Positions 52,486-61,576 of a stretch of DNA of 64,000 bases are shown here, one piece after another; positions within the stretch are counted from its first letter, which is position 1, and every line of letters begins with the position of its first letter. The notes below the pieces were generated by a model. The model saw only the letters and a program-made list of their open reading frames with translations, was not told the DNA's origin and ran no database searches. Origin of the DNA: Fidelibacterota bacterium (GTDB lineage: Bacteria > Fidelibacterota > Marinisomatia > SCGC-AAA003-L08 > TS1B11); NCBI GenBank assembly GCA_020354025.1, contig CP070638.1:62001-126000 (forward strand), read 5' to 3'. The position numbers were made by a program, and so were the translations under genes.

Positions 52486-53709
52486 ATGATGGAAAGACCA
52501 ACTTCGACACTCAACTATCCCACGAGCAGATTTTGCCATTTATCAGTCATCCTGGGAATCGGTCTACTGTTGCTTTGGGGATCTCCCGGAGCCAGTGTTC
52601 AGGCTCAATTTCGGAGGGATCCAACCCCCAACGATACGCTGAAATCCCCCGTAGTACTTGCAGGTCATCACATCAGCTTCAGTATCTACGCCCCCCAGGC
52701 AGAAGATGTTCGACTTGGGGGTACCGATATCCCGAATCTGGCAGAAACCGGTTCCATGACCAAGGCTGCAAACGGAGTTTGGAGTATTGTGGTAGGCCCG
52801 CTGGATCCCGGATCCTATCGCTATTTATTCCAGGTGGATGGCATCCAAGTATTGGATCCCCGCAATCCGGTGACCAGCGAATCGAATGCCAATGCCTGGA
52901 GCTTGGTACATCTCCCGGGCAACGAGTATATGGATATGCGGAATGTTCCTCATGGAGCGGTTTCCGAGGCGACATATTTTTCAACATCACTGGGTCGAAT
53001 CCGTCGTATGCACGTTTATACACCCCCAGGTTATGAGCGAGGGAAGGGCAGCTATCCGGTTTTTTACCTTTTGCATGGCGCCTTCGATACTGATGATGCC
53101 TGGACCACTGTGGGGCGGGCTGCTGTCATCCTCGATAATCTGATTGCCCAGGATGAAGCTCGTCCGATGATCGTGGTCATGCCCGCTGGGCACACGGGGC
53201 CCTTCCGTTTCGGTCAGCCTCCAGCAAATCCCGCAAATCCCTGGCAGGATGCATTTGTCGAGGATTTTCAAACGGATATCCGCCCCTTTATCGAAAAGCA
53301 CTATCGCGTAAAGACAAAACGGAAAGACAGAGCGATCGCTGGTCTATCGATGGGTGGGGCTCACACTCTGAACATTGCATTAGCTAAACTGGAGGATTTC
53401 TCCTACATCGGTGTCTTCAGCTCCGGGATTTTCAATCTCTCTGGCCAAAGCGGGGACACGAATCGGGGGCAGGCGCCTACATGGATGGACTTGCACCGGA
53501 AAACCCTCACGGATTCTCGGCTTAAAGAGGGTCTGGACCTGGTATGGTTTGCCACTGGAAAAGAGGACTTTCTTATCAACACCACTCATGAGACGGTTGC
53601 TATGCTCAAGGAATATGGTTTCGATGTTATCTACCAAGAGACTGCGGGCGGGCACACGTGGGTGAACTGGAGGGATTACCTATATCGGTTCCTACCTCTA
53701 TTGTTTTAA
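52486..53709 (+). CDS. secreted esterase (enterochelin-esterase-like fold) with N-terminal beta domain
   Basis: A 407-residue exported hydrolase. The signal peptide ends near residue 36 ('SVQAQ'). An E-set/CBM48-like domain covers about 55-135 ('VRLGGTDIPN...PGSYRYLFQVDG'), and an esterase D-like alpha/beta hydrolase follows, with the nucleophile elbow 'GLSMGG' near residue 287. The C-terminal 'GGHTWVNWRDYLYRFLP' fits the catalytic histidine segment. Ferulate esterases of polysaccharide-degrading systems share this layout. It lies 106 bases upstream of a TonB receptor, suggesting a joint uptake role. Confidence 0.85.
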   Translation: MMERPTSTLNYPTSRFCHLSVILGIGLLLLWGSPGASVQAQFRRDPTPNDTLKSPVVLAGHHISFSIYAPQAEDVRLGGTDIPNLAETGSMTKAANGVWSIVVGPLDPGSYRYLFQVDGIQVLDPRNPVTSESNANAWSLVHLPGNEYMDMRNVPHGAVSEATYFSTSLGRIRRMHVYTPPGYERGKGSYPVFYLLHGAFDTDDAWTTVGRAAVILDNLIAQDEARPMIVVMPAGHTGPFRFGQPPANPANPWQDAFVEDFQTDIRPFIEKHYRVKTKRKDRAIAGLSMGGAHTLNIALAKLEDFSYIGVFSSGIFNLSGQSGDTNRGQAPTWMDLHRKTLTDSRLKEGLDLVWFATGKEDFLINTTHETVAMLKEYGFDVIYQETAGGHTWVNWRDYLYRFLPLLF

Positions 53710-53749
53710 GAGAGGCGACCTAAGTGACGTGTAGTCCAGGTTAATTCGC

Positions 53750-53779
53750 TTGAGTCATATCGGCAAGTCATGCTATAAA
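53750..53779 (+). promoter_or_regulatory. candidate promoter of the TonB receptor gene
   Basis: TTGAGT (53750-53755) and TATAAA (53774-53779) are spaced by 18 bases, and TGC precedes the -10, giving an extended -10 TGCTATAAA. It lies 37 bases upstream of the start codon. Suggestive, but the promoter rules of this phylum may differ. Confidence 0.4.
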
Positions 53780-53815
53780 TAGCCCAATTTTCAACGATCT
53801 ATTGAGGCATAGCAT

Positions 53816-56806
53816 ATGAAACTGATTGAGGTATTCTGCTTCATAAGCCTCATCGGGGCTGCTACAACCGCGGTGGGGCAAACAGGCACCATTGCCGGTC
53901 GGATTCAAACGGCGGATAAAAGGGAACCTGTCCTGGGTGCAAATGTGATGCTGATGGGTACCAATCTCGGCGCTACCACCGACCAGGACGGATTCTACAT
54001 TATTACAAACGTGTCGCCGGGGACCTATCATTTGCAGGCGTCTTTTGTGGGCTATGTCCGGACTACCGTCGAGGACGTAAGGGTTCTTCTCAACTACACC
54101 ACAACTATTAATTTTGAGCTGAAAGAAGAAGTATTGAAGGGAGAAGAAATCACCGTTGTAGCGGATCACCAGAACATCAAACATGATATTTCTGCAAACC
54201 TTGCGGACCTGGATGCCGAAAGTCTCCAAAGCCTTCCGATCGCTACAATTGAAGATGCCATTTGGCTACAAGCTGGCATCGAACCGGATTTATCGATACG
54301 AGGCGGCAACATTAATACCGCCTCCTTTCTGGTCGATGGTGTGAACCTGCGTGAAGGACGTACCAACGCGCCCATCATAGGTCTTAGTTATACTGCATTG
54401 GAACAGATGCAGGTGCAAACCGGCGGCTTCAATGCCGAGCATGGGAATATCCGCTCCGGACTTGTTCAAATTGTCACAAAGAATCCACCGCCAGATCACT
54501 ATGTGGCCGATCTATTTATCCGCCATCGCCCATCGCAAAGACTGAATTTTAATAGCAAGGAAGCGCCAACATCGGCTGGTTCTACTGTCCAAGGGAATCA
54601 TGCAATCGATGGCCCCGGATACGTTTTGGATATGACAATCGGAGGCCCAATGATCCCTCCTGCCAGTCAGTCTCTGGGAAATTTGCGTTTTTTAGCCTCC
54701 TATCGTCAGAAAGTGGAACCCTATCTGGAGGCATATGACCGTGCCGAGAGGTTTGATAGAACCTGGCAGCTAAAGCTTGTATCGGATATCAAATCCGACT
54801 TAAAGCTTACATTGACAGGATTATACGGAAACCTGAGAGGTGTGGCTGATTCAACCGCTTCGATGATGCAAGGCGGGATTCCTGCCTATCCCTGGGGTTT
54901 TGATAACGATCTTTTCCAAAGAGAGGGATTATTTAAAAATAACAATATCGGCCTTTCGGATATCGATCATAGTCTACTAGCCGCGACCTTGGGGCATTCC
55001 CTGAACGCAAATACATTTTATGAGATAAAGCTCCACCGTCTTGGTTCCAAATATTTCTTACGACCCGGGCAGCAGGGGTCCATCATTGATCGAGATACAT
55101 CGCGGGCTACAGTCTGGTCTGGCAAGATCGATATAACAAATCAGCTAAATAATCACACTCAGTTTAAATCAGGTGTAGAGTACATCTTCAGCAATTATAA
55201 CATCACTTCTGAGGTGAATGACGCCTGTTCGACAAGGATAACGGCCCTTGGCTCCGCTTCGGGTATGCTATGTGAGGAAGGCGGATCCCCTTTCCGGATT
55301 ATTGAGTCCTGGACTGCCACACCTCACCAGGGAGCAGCCTACATGCAAAGCAAAATTGAATTGAATGGAAGCATCCTGAACCTGGGTGTCCGGCTGGATT
55401 ATTTCTATCCCGGCGGTAATCGCTATATTTTCGATGACTTTAACGAATACTTCAGCGCGGAAGATCCACAAACTCGCGATGACTCCCTGACGACAGAGGC
55501 TGCAGAGCGACAGTTCGCGTTGAGCCCTCGTCTCGGTGTATCCTTTCCCGTCACCCCAAACTCAAAACTATATTTCAACTATGGTCACTTTTATCAAATG
55601 CCGCTAGCACAATATTTATACACACTCCAACAAAAATCGTTTACTGCCAATCTAAGTTCAATTGTCGCTATTGGTGATCCCAATATACTCATGCCCAGAA
55701 CGGTGTCATACGAGCTCGGCTACGATCATAACCTTTTCGACCAGTATTTATTAAGGATCGCAGGTTATTTAAAAGATGTTGACCGACAGACCAGCTTCAG
55801 GGTCTTCGTTAGCGATTTTGTTAAATATACACTGGCGCTTCCCTTGAATTACAATGACGCCAGCGGTTGGGAATTGACTTTCAGCAAAGTCAAAGGTGAC
55901 TGGATTCGTGGATTTGTGAACTATACCTATATGTCCTTCAGTTCCGGGAACTTTGGCCCTGCCGCCGTGATCCGAAATCCCCTGGATAGATTAGAATACG
56001 ATCCAATCACACAAGACCACTATCGGAATAAAGCAGCTTCTCAGCCATATGCCCGCTTTAATCTAGAATTCCTCACGCCGTCTCAGTTGGGGCCCCAGTT
56101 GTTTTGCCTGAAACCACTTTCGGACTGGAGATTAGACCTTCTGGGAGAATGGCGGGCAGGAAAGATCATAACCTGGAGCGGACCGATCGTAGATGAGTAT
56201 CCCATGACCTTCGGTTTTCAGTACACCCCTAATCCCATTTTACGAAACAACTTACGGATGCGAGATTTCTACCGTCTCGATATGCGTCTAGTCAAGAAGG
56301 TCAAGACCCGGTTCGGTTCAATGCAGTTCTTTGTTGATATAAACAACCTGTTAAACCTCAAATTCATGTATTTTGAACGCCCGTTTGTCACTTCCGCGGG
56401 CAATCCATTCGCGGATTATAATGACTATATGACGTCACTGCACTTGCCTGAGGATACATTTGGAGATCTTGCTGACGACGATGAATTTTATCGCTTCATC
56501 CCCGGCAAGGATCGCCCGGGGGACTTTCGCGAGGCTGATGTTGCGTTTGTTCCAATTCATATCATAGAAAATGCGTGGCGGCTGCCGTCAGAACCTCCGC
56601 GTTCATGGGGAGAGGGACCAAATCTGGTCTACATCCATGACACTGCTACCTATGTTCAATTCGCTGATGGTGCGTGGCACGACGCTGATCCAGAGTGGGT
56701 CAGTCAGGTTCTTGATGACAAGGCATACATCAACATGCCTGATAAAAGCCATCAGACCTTTCTCAATCCAAGAAGCATCAGCTTTGGTATCCGGTTTTCT
56801 TTTTAA
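53816..56806 (+). CDS. TonB-dependent outer-membrane receptor
   Basis: A 996-residue protein with a signal peptide (1-21, 'AVGQ'), an N-terminal carboxypeptidase-regulatory-like domain (about 23-105, 'GTIAGRIQTADKREPVLGANVMLMGTNLGATTDQDGFYIITNVSPGTY'), a plug domain (about 130-225, 'LSIRGGNINTASFLVDGVN' and 'NAEHGNIRSGLVQIVTKNP'), and a long beta-barrel ending in 'SFGIRFSF', a classic terminal Phe. It imports a ligand across the outer membrane with TonB energy. The partner esterase upstream suggests a carbohydrate ester or siderophore-like ligand, unproven. Confidence 0.93.
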   Translation: MKLIEVFCFISLIGAATTAVGQTGTIAGRIQTADKREPVLGANVMLMGTNLGATTDQDGFYIITNVSPGTYHLQASFVGYVRTTVEDVRVLLNYTTTINFELKEEVLKGEEITVVADHQNIKHDISANLADLDAESLQSLPIATIEDAIWLQAGIEPDLSIRGGNINTASFLVDGVNLREGRTNAPIIGLSYTALEQMQVQTGGFNAEHGNIRSGLVQIVTKNPPPDHYVADLFIRHRPSQRLNFNSKEAPTSAGSTVQGNHAIDGPGYVLDMTIGGPMIPPASQSLGNLRFLASYRQKVEPYLEAYDRAERFDRTWQLKLVSDIKSDLKLTLTGLYGNLRGVADSTASMMQGGIPAYPWGFDNDLFQREGLFKNNNIGLSDIDHSLLAATLGHSLNANTFYEIKLHRLGSKYFLRPGQQGSIIDRDTSRATVWSGKIDITNQLNNHTQFKSGVEYIFSNYNITSEVNDACSTRITALGSASGMLCEEGGSPFRIIESWTATPHQGAAYMQSKIELNGSILNLGVRLDYFYPGGNRYIFDDFNEYFSAEDPQTRDDSLTTEAAERQFALSPRLGVSFPVTPNSKLYFNYGHFYQMPLAQYLYTLQQKSFTANLSSIVAIGDPNILMPRTVSYELGYDHNLFDQYLLRIAGYLKDVDRQTSFRVFVSDFVKYTLALPLNYNDASGWELTFSKVKGDWIRGFVNYTYMSFSSGNFGPAAVIRNPLDRLEYDPITQDHYRNKAASQPYARFNLEFLTPSQLGPQLFCLKPLSDWRLDLLGEWRAGKIITWSGPIVDEYPMTFGFQYTPNPILRNNLRMRDFYRLDMRLVKKVKTRFGSMQFFVDINNLLNLKFMYFERPFVTSAGNPFADYNDYMTSLHLPEDTFGDLADDDEFYRFIPGKDRPGDFREADVAFVPIHIIENAWRLPSEPPRSWGEGPNLVYIHDTATYVQFADGAWHDADPEWVSQVLDDKAYINMPDKSHQTFLNPRSISFGIRFSF

Positions 56807-56889
56807 TCGACGGTCCCCGTTTTCCTGCCTCAAAGTGTTAATAACCGACGGAGCAGGAATGAATTGGATATACATGAGGTTAAACCTGA

Positions 56890-56916
56890 ACACCCCCGGG
56901 TTCCCGAGGGTGTTAT
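56890..56916. terminator. hairpin between the TonB receptor and tRNA-Asn
   Basis: AACACCC (56890-56896) pairs with GGGTGTT (56909-56915) with CGGG/CCCG continuing the stem. It lies between a plus-strand gene end and the tRNA on the minus strand and could terminate either transcript; the T-run is short on both sides. Confidence 0.5.
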
Positions 56917-56935
56917 AATCAGACCTTCCGTCAGG

Positions 56936-57007
56936 CTCCGGCGGAGGGACTCGAACCCCCAACCTAGTGGTTAACAGCCACCCGCTCTACCATTGAGCTA
57001 CGCCGGA
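56936..57007 (-). tRNA. tRNA-Asn(GTT)
   Basis: The minus strand folds as a standard cloverleaf of 72 bases: acceptor TCCGGCG/CGCCGGA with a G discriminator, D-arm GCTC/GAGC, anticodon arm GGTGG-CTGTTAA-CCACT with anticodon GTT, and T-arm GGGGG-TTCGAGT-CCCTC. CCA is not encoded. It decodes AAC and AAU. A promoter-like pair lies just upstream. Confidence 0.97.
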
Positions 57008-57024
57008 AATGAATCTGTGGCGTG

Positions 57025-57053
57025 AAGTTACCAGACTCCGGTAATACAGTCAA
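57025..57053 (-). promoter_or_regulatory. promoter of tRNA-Asn
   Basis: On the minus strand TTGACT (57053-57048) and TAACTT (57030-57025) are spaced by exactly 17 bases, and the -10 is 17 bases upstream of the tRNA 5' end. The -35 matches sigma-70 consensus at five of six bases; the -10 is weaker. Confidence 0.5.
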
Positions 57054-57185
57054 GACCGGGCCTACTTTCGCTAGCCTTTGCACCCTAATCGACACTAAAA
57101 TAGCCACACTTTGCTATTATTATGCACGTAAAAGTTCCTTTGGAGATCTCGTCAATATTGTTGGTGGATTCACAACCATCTGAAA

Positions 57186-58145
57186 ATGTCTAGGCCAGTC
57201 CTAATAGATAACACCATACTCGTTGCCCTCGGCGGGAATGCCCTGGCGCCAGGAGAAACTACCGGCGACATTCACGAACAGTTTGCCCTAGCTCGGGCAG
57301 CCTTGCGAACGGTCATGCCCTTTATCCGCCGGGGTTGCAGACTGGCCATTACCCACGGTAACGGCCCGCAGGTAGGCGAAGAGCTGCTCCGGGCGGAACT
57401 GGCTGCTGACCGTGTTCCGCCACTGCCCCTAGGTGTCTGCGTGGCCGCTACCCAGGGTAGCATGGGCTATATGATCGAGCAATCCCTGCAGAACGCGCTG
57501 ATCGACGAGGATATACAGCGCGATGTAGTTTCCCTTATTACGCAGGTGGTGGTGGAGGCCGATGATCCGGCGTTGAAGTCACCCTCCAAGTTCATCGGCG
57601 ACCGTTACTCCCAGGAAAGGGGACAGCGGCTGGCCGAGCGGTTCGGCTGGAATATCGCTGAGCAGGAAGCGGGAGTATGGCGCCGGCAGGTCCCTAGCCC
57701 CACACCGATACGCCTGATCAATGGCCAGTCCATCAGGCACCTCGTGGATATGGATTCCATCGTGATCGCCTCGGGTGGAGGAGGAATACCTGCTTATATT
57801 ATGGATAACGGCCATTATGAAGGAGTGGACGCGGTGGTTGATAAAGATTTGACCGCAGCCGTTCTGGGATCGGATATTGGGGCTCAGGAGATGTATATTC
57901 TGACCGATGTGCCGGAGGTATATCTTCACTTTCGTACCGCTCGCCAGCAGCCTGTCCGGCGGATGTCACTCCGACAGGCCCATGAATACTTGGACGACGG
58001 TCATTTTCAACCCGGAAGCATGGGTCCTAAGATAGAGGCCGCCATTCAGTTCCTCCACAAGGGCGGCGAAAAGGTGGTTGTGACTAATATCGACACTATC
58101 GAGCAGACCCTGGCAGGTGAGGGGGGGACGACTATTCATCTCTAG
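57186..58145 (+). CDS. arcC: carbamate kinase
   Basis: A 319-residue amino-acid-kinase-fold protein. 'LVALGGNALAP', 'AITHGNGPQVGEELLR' and 'VVDKDLTAAVLGSDIGA' are the family signatures. It catalyses transfer of phosphate between carbamoyl phosphate and ADP, giving ATP, or the reverse. No arginine deiminase, ornithine carbamoyltransferase or agmatine genes are nearby, so its carbamoyl-phosphate source is unclear. It is 15 bases upstream of sucC. Confidence 0.93.
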   Translation: MSRPVLIDNTILVALGGNALAPGETTGDIHEQFALARAALRTVMPFIRRGCRLAITHGNGPQVGEELLRAELAADRVPPLPLGVCVAATQGSMGYMIEQSLQNALIDEDIQRDVVSLITQVVVEADDPALKSPSKFIGDRYSQERGQRLAERFGWNIAEQEAGVWRRQVPSPTPIRLINGQSIRHLVDMDSIVIASGGGGIPAYIMDNGHYEGVDAVVDKDLTAAVLGSDIGAQEMYILTDVPEVYLHFRTARQQPVRRMSLRQAHEYLDDGHFQPGSMGPKIEAAIQFLHKGGEKVVVTNIDTIEQTLAGEGGTTIHL

Positions 58146-58160
58146 TCCAAGGAAATCATT

Positions 58161-59351
58161 ATGAAGGTCCACGAATACCAAGGCAAAGCAATCTTCAGCG
58201 ATTTCGGAGTACCAATTCCGGAGGGGTATCCAGCCTTTTCCGTGGATGAGGCTGAGGAAGTCGCTCAAAAGATAGGTGGTCGGGTAGTGGTGAAAGCCCA
58301 GATCCACGCTGGGGGCCGAGGTAAAGGAGGGGGTGTTAAACTAGCTGATAGCTCTGAGGATGTGCGCCAGATTGCCGGGGAAATACTCGGCATGCGCTTG
58401 GTAACCCACCAGACCGGCCCCGATGGCAAAGAAGTGCAGCGCCTGCTAATCGAAAAGGCCATGCCTATCGCTCGGGAGCTGTACGCTGGTATCGTGTTGG
58501 ATCGCACCAGCGGCCGCTACGTAATGATGGTTTCCACGGAGGGTGGAGTGGAAATCGAAAAAGTGGCCGCCGAAACACCGGAGCTTATAGTCAAGGAATG
58601 GATCGATCCGGGTCTTGGCCTGCAGCCTTACCAGACGCGCAAACTGGCCTACGCGCTCCAGTTTGAAGGAGCTCAGGTAAAGCAAGGAGTCAGGTGCCTG
58701 CAAGCTCTTTGGCAAGCCTTTGAAGCCAACGACTGCTCTCTCATTGAGATCAATCCGCTGGTAGTGACCGAGGACGACCAGGTCCTGGCCTTGGACGCAA
58801 AGGTCAACTTTGACGACAATGCCCTCTACCGCCAGCCCGACCTAGCTGGCCTGCGGGATTTAAGCGAGGAAGATCCCCAGGAGGTAGAGGCATCGAAATA
58901 TAGTCTTAACTACATTAAATTAAGCGGCAACGTAGGCTGCATGGTCAACGGGGCGGGACTGGCTATGGCCACCATGGACATTATCAAGCTCCACGGCGGA
59001 GAGCCGGCGAACTTCCTGGATGTAGGGGGGGTGGCCAGCTCAGAGACGGTGGCCAACGGCTTCCGCATCCTACTTGGTGACACCAACGTCAAGGGAGTGC
59101 TTATTAACATATTCGGCGGCATCGTCCGCTGCGACCGCATCGCCCAGGGCATCGTTGACGGCTTGAAGGAAGTGAAAGTGAGCATGCCGGTGGTAGTGCG
59201 CATGGAAGGCACTAACGCCTCCGAGGCACGGCAGCTACTGGAGGATTCCCCCCTGGAGTTTCTCGTGGCTCAGACTCTAGAAGAAGCGGCCCGGACGGCC
59301 GTCAACGTCGTGTCAGAGGTGTCCATTGTCGGAGAGGCAGGTCGGACATGA
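58161..59351 (+). CDS. sucC: succinyl-CoA synthetase beta subunit
   Basis: A 396-residue ATP-grasp subunit that forms the alpha2beta2 or alpha-beta ligase with sucD, converting succinyl-CoA and NDP to succinate and NTP. The N-terminus '[21 protein letters not shown]' and '[21 protein letters not shown]' are typical, as is '[19 protein letters not shown]'. The stop overlaps the sucD start by four bases. Confidence 0.97.
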   Translation: MKVHEYQGKAIFSDFGVPIPEGYPAFSVDEAEEVAQKIGGRVVVKAQIHAGGRGKGGGVKLADSSEDVRQIAGEILGMRLVTHQTGPDGKEVQRLLIEKAMPIARELYAGIVLDRTSGRYVMMVSTEGGVEIEKVAAETPELIVKEWIDPGLGLQPYQTRKLAYALQFEGAQVKQGVRCLQALWQAFEANDCSLIEINPLVVTEDDQVLALDAKVNFDDNALYRQPDLAGLRDLSEEDPQEVEASKYSLNYIKLSGNVGCMVNGAGLAMATMDIIKLHGGEPANFLDVGGVASSETVANGFRILLGDTNVKGVLINIFGGIVRCDRIAQGIVDGLKEVKVSMPVVVRMEGTNASEARQLLEDSPLEFLVAQTLEEAARTAVNVVSEVSIVGEAGRT

Positions 59352-60223
59352 GCATCCTTGTCAACAACGATACGCGGTTGATCGTCCAGGGCATTACCGG
59401 TAGTGAGGGTAGTTTTCACACCGCCCAGATGGTGGAGTACGGGACCCATGTAGTGGCTGGGGTTACACCTGGGAAAGGTGGGCAGAAAGGCCCAAACGAT
59501 GTCCCGGTCTTTAATACCGTCGAAGCGGCGAAAGATAACACCGGTGCCAACGCCGCCGTGATCTTTGTCCCGCCGTCCTTTGCCGCTGACGCCATTATCG
59601 AGGCTATAGCCGCTGAGCTGGATGTGGTGGTCTGCATCACCGAGGGCATTCCCACTTTCGATATGGTACGCGTCAAGGCTGCCCTGGACCAGAGCAGCAC
59701 CAGGCTTATCGGACCCAACTGCCCCGGGGTCATCACTCCCGGCCAGTGTAAGATCGGCATTATGCCTGGATTTATACATATGCCGGGTAGGATAGGAGTA
59801 ATTTCCCGCAGCGGGACTTTAACCTACGAAGCGGTCTTTCAACTGACCGAACTGAACATCGGCCAGTCTACTTGCATCGGAGTAGGTGGTGATCCCATAA
59901 TCGGTTCCACTTTTCTGGATCTGCTCAAGCTGTTCGCTAATGACAGTGGTACCGATGCGGTAGTGCTTATCGGTGAGATCGGTGGCACGGCCGAGGAGGA
60001 GGCCGCGGCCTGGATTCAAAAAACGGGCTTCAAAAAACCGGTAGTGGCCTTTGTAGCCGGGCGAACGGCTCCTCCAGGGAGGCGCATGGGACACGCGGGG
60101 GCAATCATATCCGGCGGGCAAGGCACCGCCCAAAGTAAGATGGAAGCCCTGCAAGCCGCTGGAATCCACGTTTGTGACAGCCCGGCCAGGATCGGAGAAA
60201 CGGTAAAGCGGGCAATAGCCTAG
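59348..60223 (+). CDS. sucD: succinyl-CoA synthetase alpha subunit
   Basis: A 291-residue CoA-binding subunit with the Rossmann motif '[12 protein letters not shown]', '[10 protein letters not shown]' and the phospho-histidine segment '[18 protein letters not shown]', in which the catalytic histidine is the one in GHAG. It is complete and directly coupled to sucC. Confidence 0.97.
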   Translation: MSILVNNDTRLIVQGITGSEGSFHTAQMVEYGTHVVAGVTPGKGGQKGPNDVPVFNTVEAAKDNTGANAAVIFVPPSFAADAIIEAIAAELDVVVCITEGIPTFDMVRVKAALDQSSTRLIGPNCPGVITPGQCKIGIMPGFIHMPGRIGVISRSGTLTYEAVFQLTELNIGQSTCIGVGGDPIIGSTFLDLLKLFANDSGTDAVVLIGEIGGTAEEEAAAWIQKTGFKKPVVAFVAGRTAPPGRRMGHAGAIISGGQGTAQSKMEALQAAGIHVCDSPARIGETVKRAIA

Positions 60224-60266
60224 CTTCTCAATTGTTGATTGGCAAGAGACTACGGACTACAGATAG

Positions 60267-60692
60267 ATGGGCAATAGGACACTTGCCATAATCAAGCCGG
60301 ATGCTATTCGTGCCCGCCGACAGGGGAAGATCATTGACCGCATCCTACAAGCTGGATTTGAGATTCAAGCTGCGAGGATTATCAGAATGACGAAATCTCA
60401 AGCAGAGGGCTTCTACGAGGTACATCGAGGCAGGCCCTTCTATGAAGAACTTACGACCTTCATGTCCTCGGGTTCCTGTCTACCGATGGTGCTTGAAAAG
60501 GAAGACGCCGTGGAGGAGTTCCGCAAGCTCATTGGTGCCACCGATCCGGCTCAGGCTGCGCCCGGCACCATCCGCAAGGATTTCGCTGCCAGTGTTGGGG
60601 AGAATGCCGTTCACGGTTCGGACTCTGATGAAAATGCTGAGAAAGAGGTTGCTTTTTTTTTCACAACTGGGGATATTCTAAGCAACCTCTAA
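60267..60692 (+). CDS. ndk: nucleoside-diphosphate kinase
   Basis: A 141-residue hexameric kinase that equilibrates NTPs. The catalytic histidine is in 'NAVHGSDSDENAEKE', and the N-terminus 'NRTLAIIKPDAIRARRQGKIIDRI' is typical. It lies after sucCD, as in many bacteria. Confidence 0.96.
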   Translation: MGNRTLAIIKPDAIRARRQGKIIDRILQAGFEIQAARIIRMTKSQAEGFYEVHRGRPFYEELTTFMSSGSCLPMVLEKEDAVEEFRKLIGATDPAQAAPGTIRKDFAASVGENAVHGSDSDENAEKEVAFFFTTGDILSNL

Positions 60693-60709
60693 ACCGAAGG
60701 GGACTTATT

Positions 60710-61522
60710 ATGATACGCCACCTTAAGGTCTTGTCCATCATCCTGCTCTTTGGTTGGTACGGCTGCCAGTACCTGCCATGGGGTAAAAAAGAAGCGAAAC
60801 CGATCTTCGTCGGCGAACCGGAAACCATAATCGTTGAACCTCCAGAGGATGCCTTTGACATTAACTATCGCTGGAGCATCCTGGAGCTGCCTGACGAGAG
60901 CCTCCTGGTTCCCGACTTCTCATCTCAATCCAATCTTTTTACATTCACCGCTGATGTCGTAGGGGACTATGCCTTCGCGGTGATGGTTGTTTCCTATGAA
61001 GAGGAAGTGTCTGATCATGAGTTTTACTTCACCGCTATGGAAGACACTTCTGTAGTTCCCCGGAGAGAGCCCGCAGCCGTGGTTGCCACGACGGAGACAG
61101 CTACCTCGGAGAGAGAGCCTGAGACCCTTGTTCCAACCCCACCCAAGCCAACCGTACCAACTACCGTAGCCCCGCCGTCACCGAAGGCGAAACCCGCTCC
61201 AGCTAAAGTCGTAACGCGGGCAAAATCCCCTAGGAAAATATACCGCAGCGACGTCATAGAAGGTCATTTCACCGTCCAGGTAAGTAGCTGGAAGACTGCA
61301 AAGCAAGCCCAGAAGGTTCTCCAGCAGGTAACCGAAACGGGATACGATGCCTATATCCAGCGGGTATGGCTGGAGGATCGGAACGAAGTGTGGTGGAGGG
61401 TTCGCATCGGTGATTTCACTTCCGTTAAAGACGCCAGAGCGTTACAGAAGAAGGTCAACACCCTCTACCCCGGTGCCTGGGTGGACAATGTGCGTAAAGA
61501 GGACATCGATCAACAGCAGTAG
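60710..61522 (+). CDS. SPOR-domain lipoprotein
   Basis: A 270-residue protein with a hydrophobic N-terminus and a cysteine at residue 19 ('LLFGWYGC', a weak lipobox). Residues 118-180 are Pro/Thr/Lys-rich and probably disordered. The C-terminal SPOR domain (about 186-262, 'EGHFTVQVSSWKTAKQAQKVLQQVTETGYDAYIQRVWLED') binds denuded peptidoglycan glycans at the division site. An N-terminal beta region precedes the linker. It is probably attached to the outer membrane and anchored to the septal wall. Confidence 0.85.
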   Translation: MIRHLKVLSIILLFGWYGCQYLPWGKKEAKPIFVGEPETIIVEPPEDAFDINYRWSILELPDESLLVPDFSSQSNLFTFTADVVGDYAFAVMVVSYEEEVSDHEFYFTAMEDTSVVPRREPAAVVATTETATSEREPETLVPTPPKPTVPTTVAPPSPKAKPAPAKVVTRAKSPRKIYRSDVIEGHFTVQVSSWKTAKQAQKVLQQVTETGYDAYIQRVWLEDRNEVWWRVRIGDFTSVKDARALQKKVNTLYPGAWVDNVRKEDIDQQQ

Positions 61523-61576
61523 CAGTAGCGCCTGAGCCCCGTTCAGTAACTGATCAATACAAGGAGACGCCTGGCC

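Noticed and set aside
52201-52539. 112-codon minus-strand frame
   Set aside because: Runs into the start of the secreted esterase gene and shows no domain pattern.
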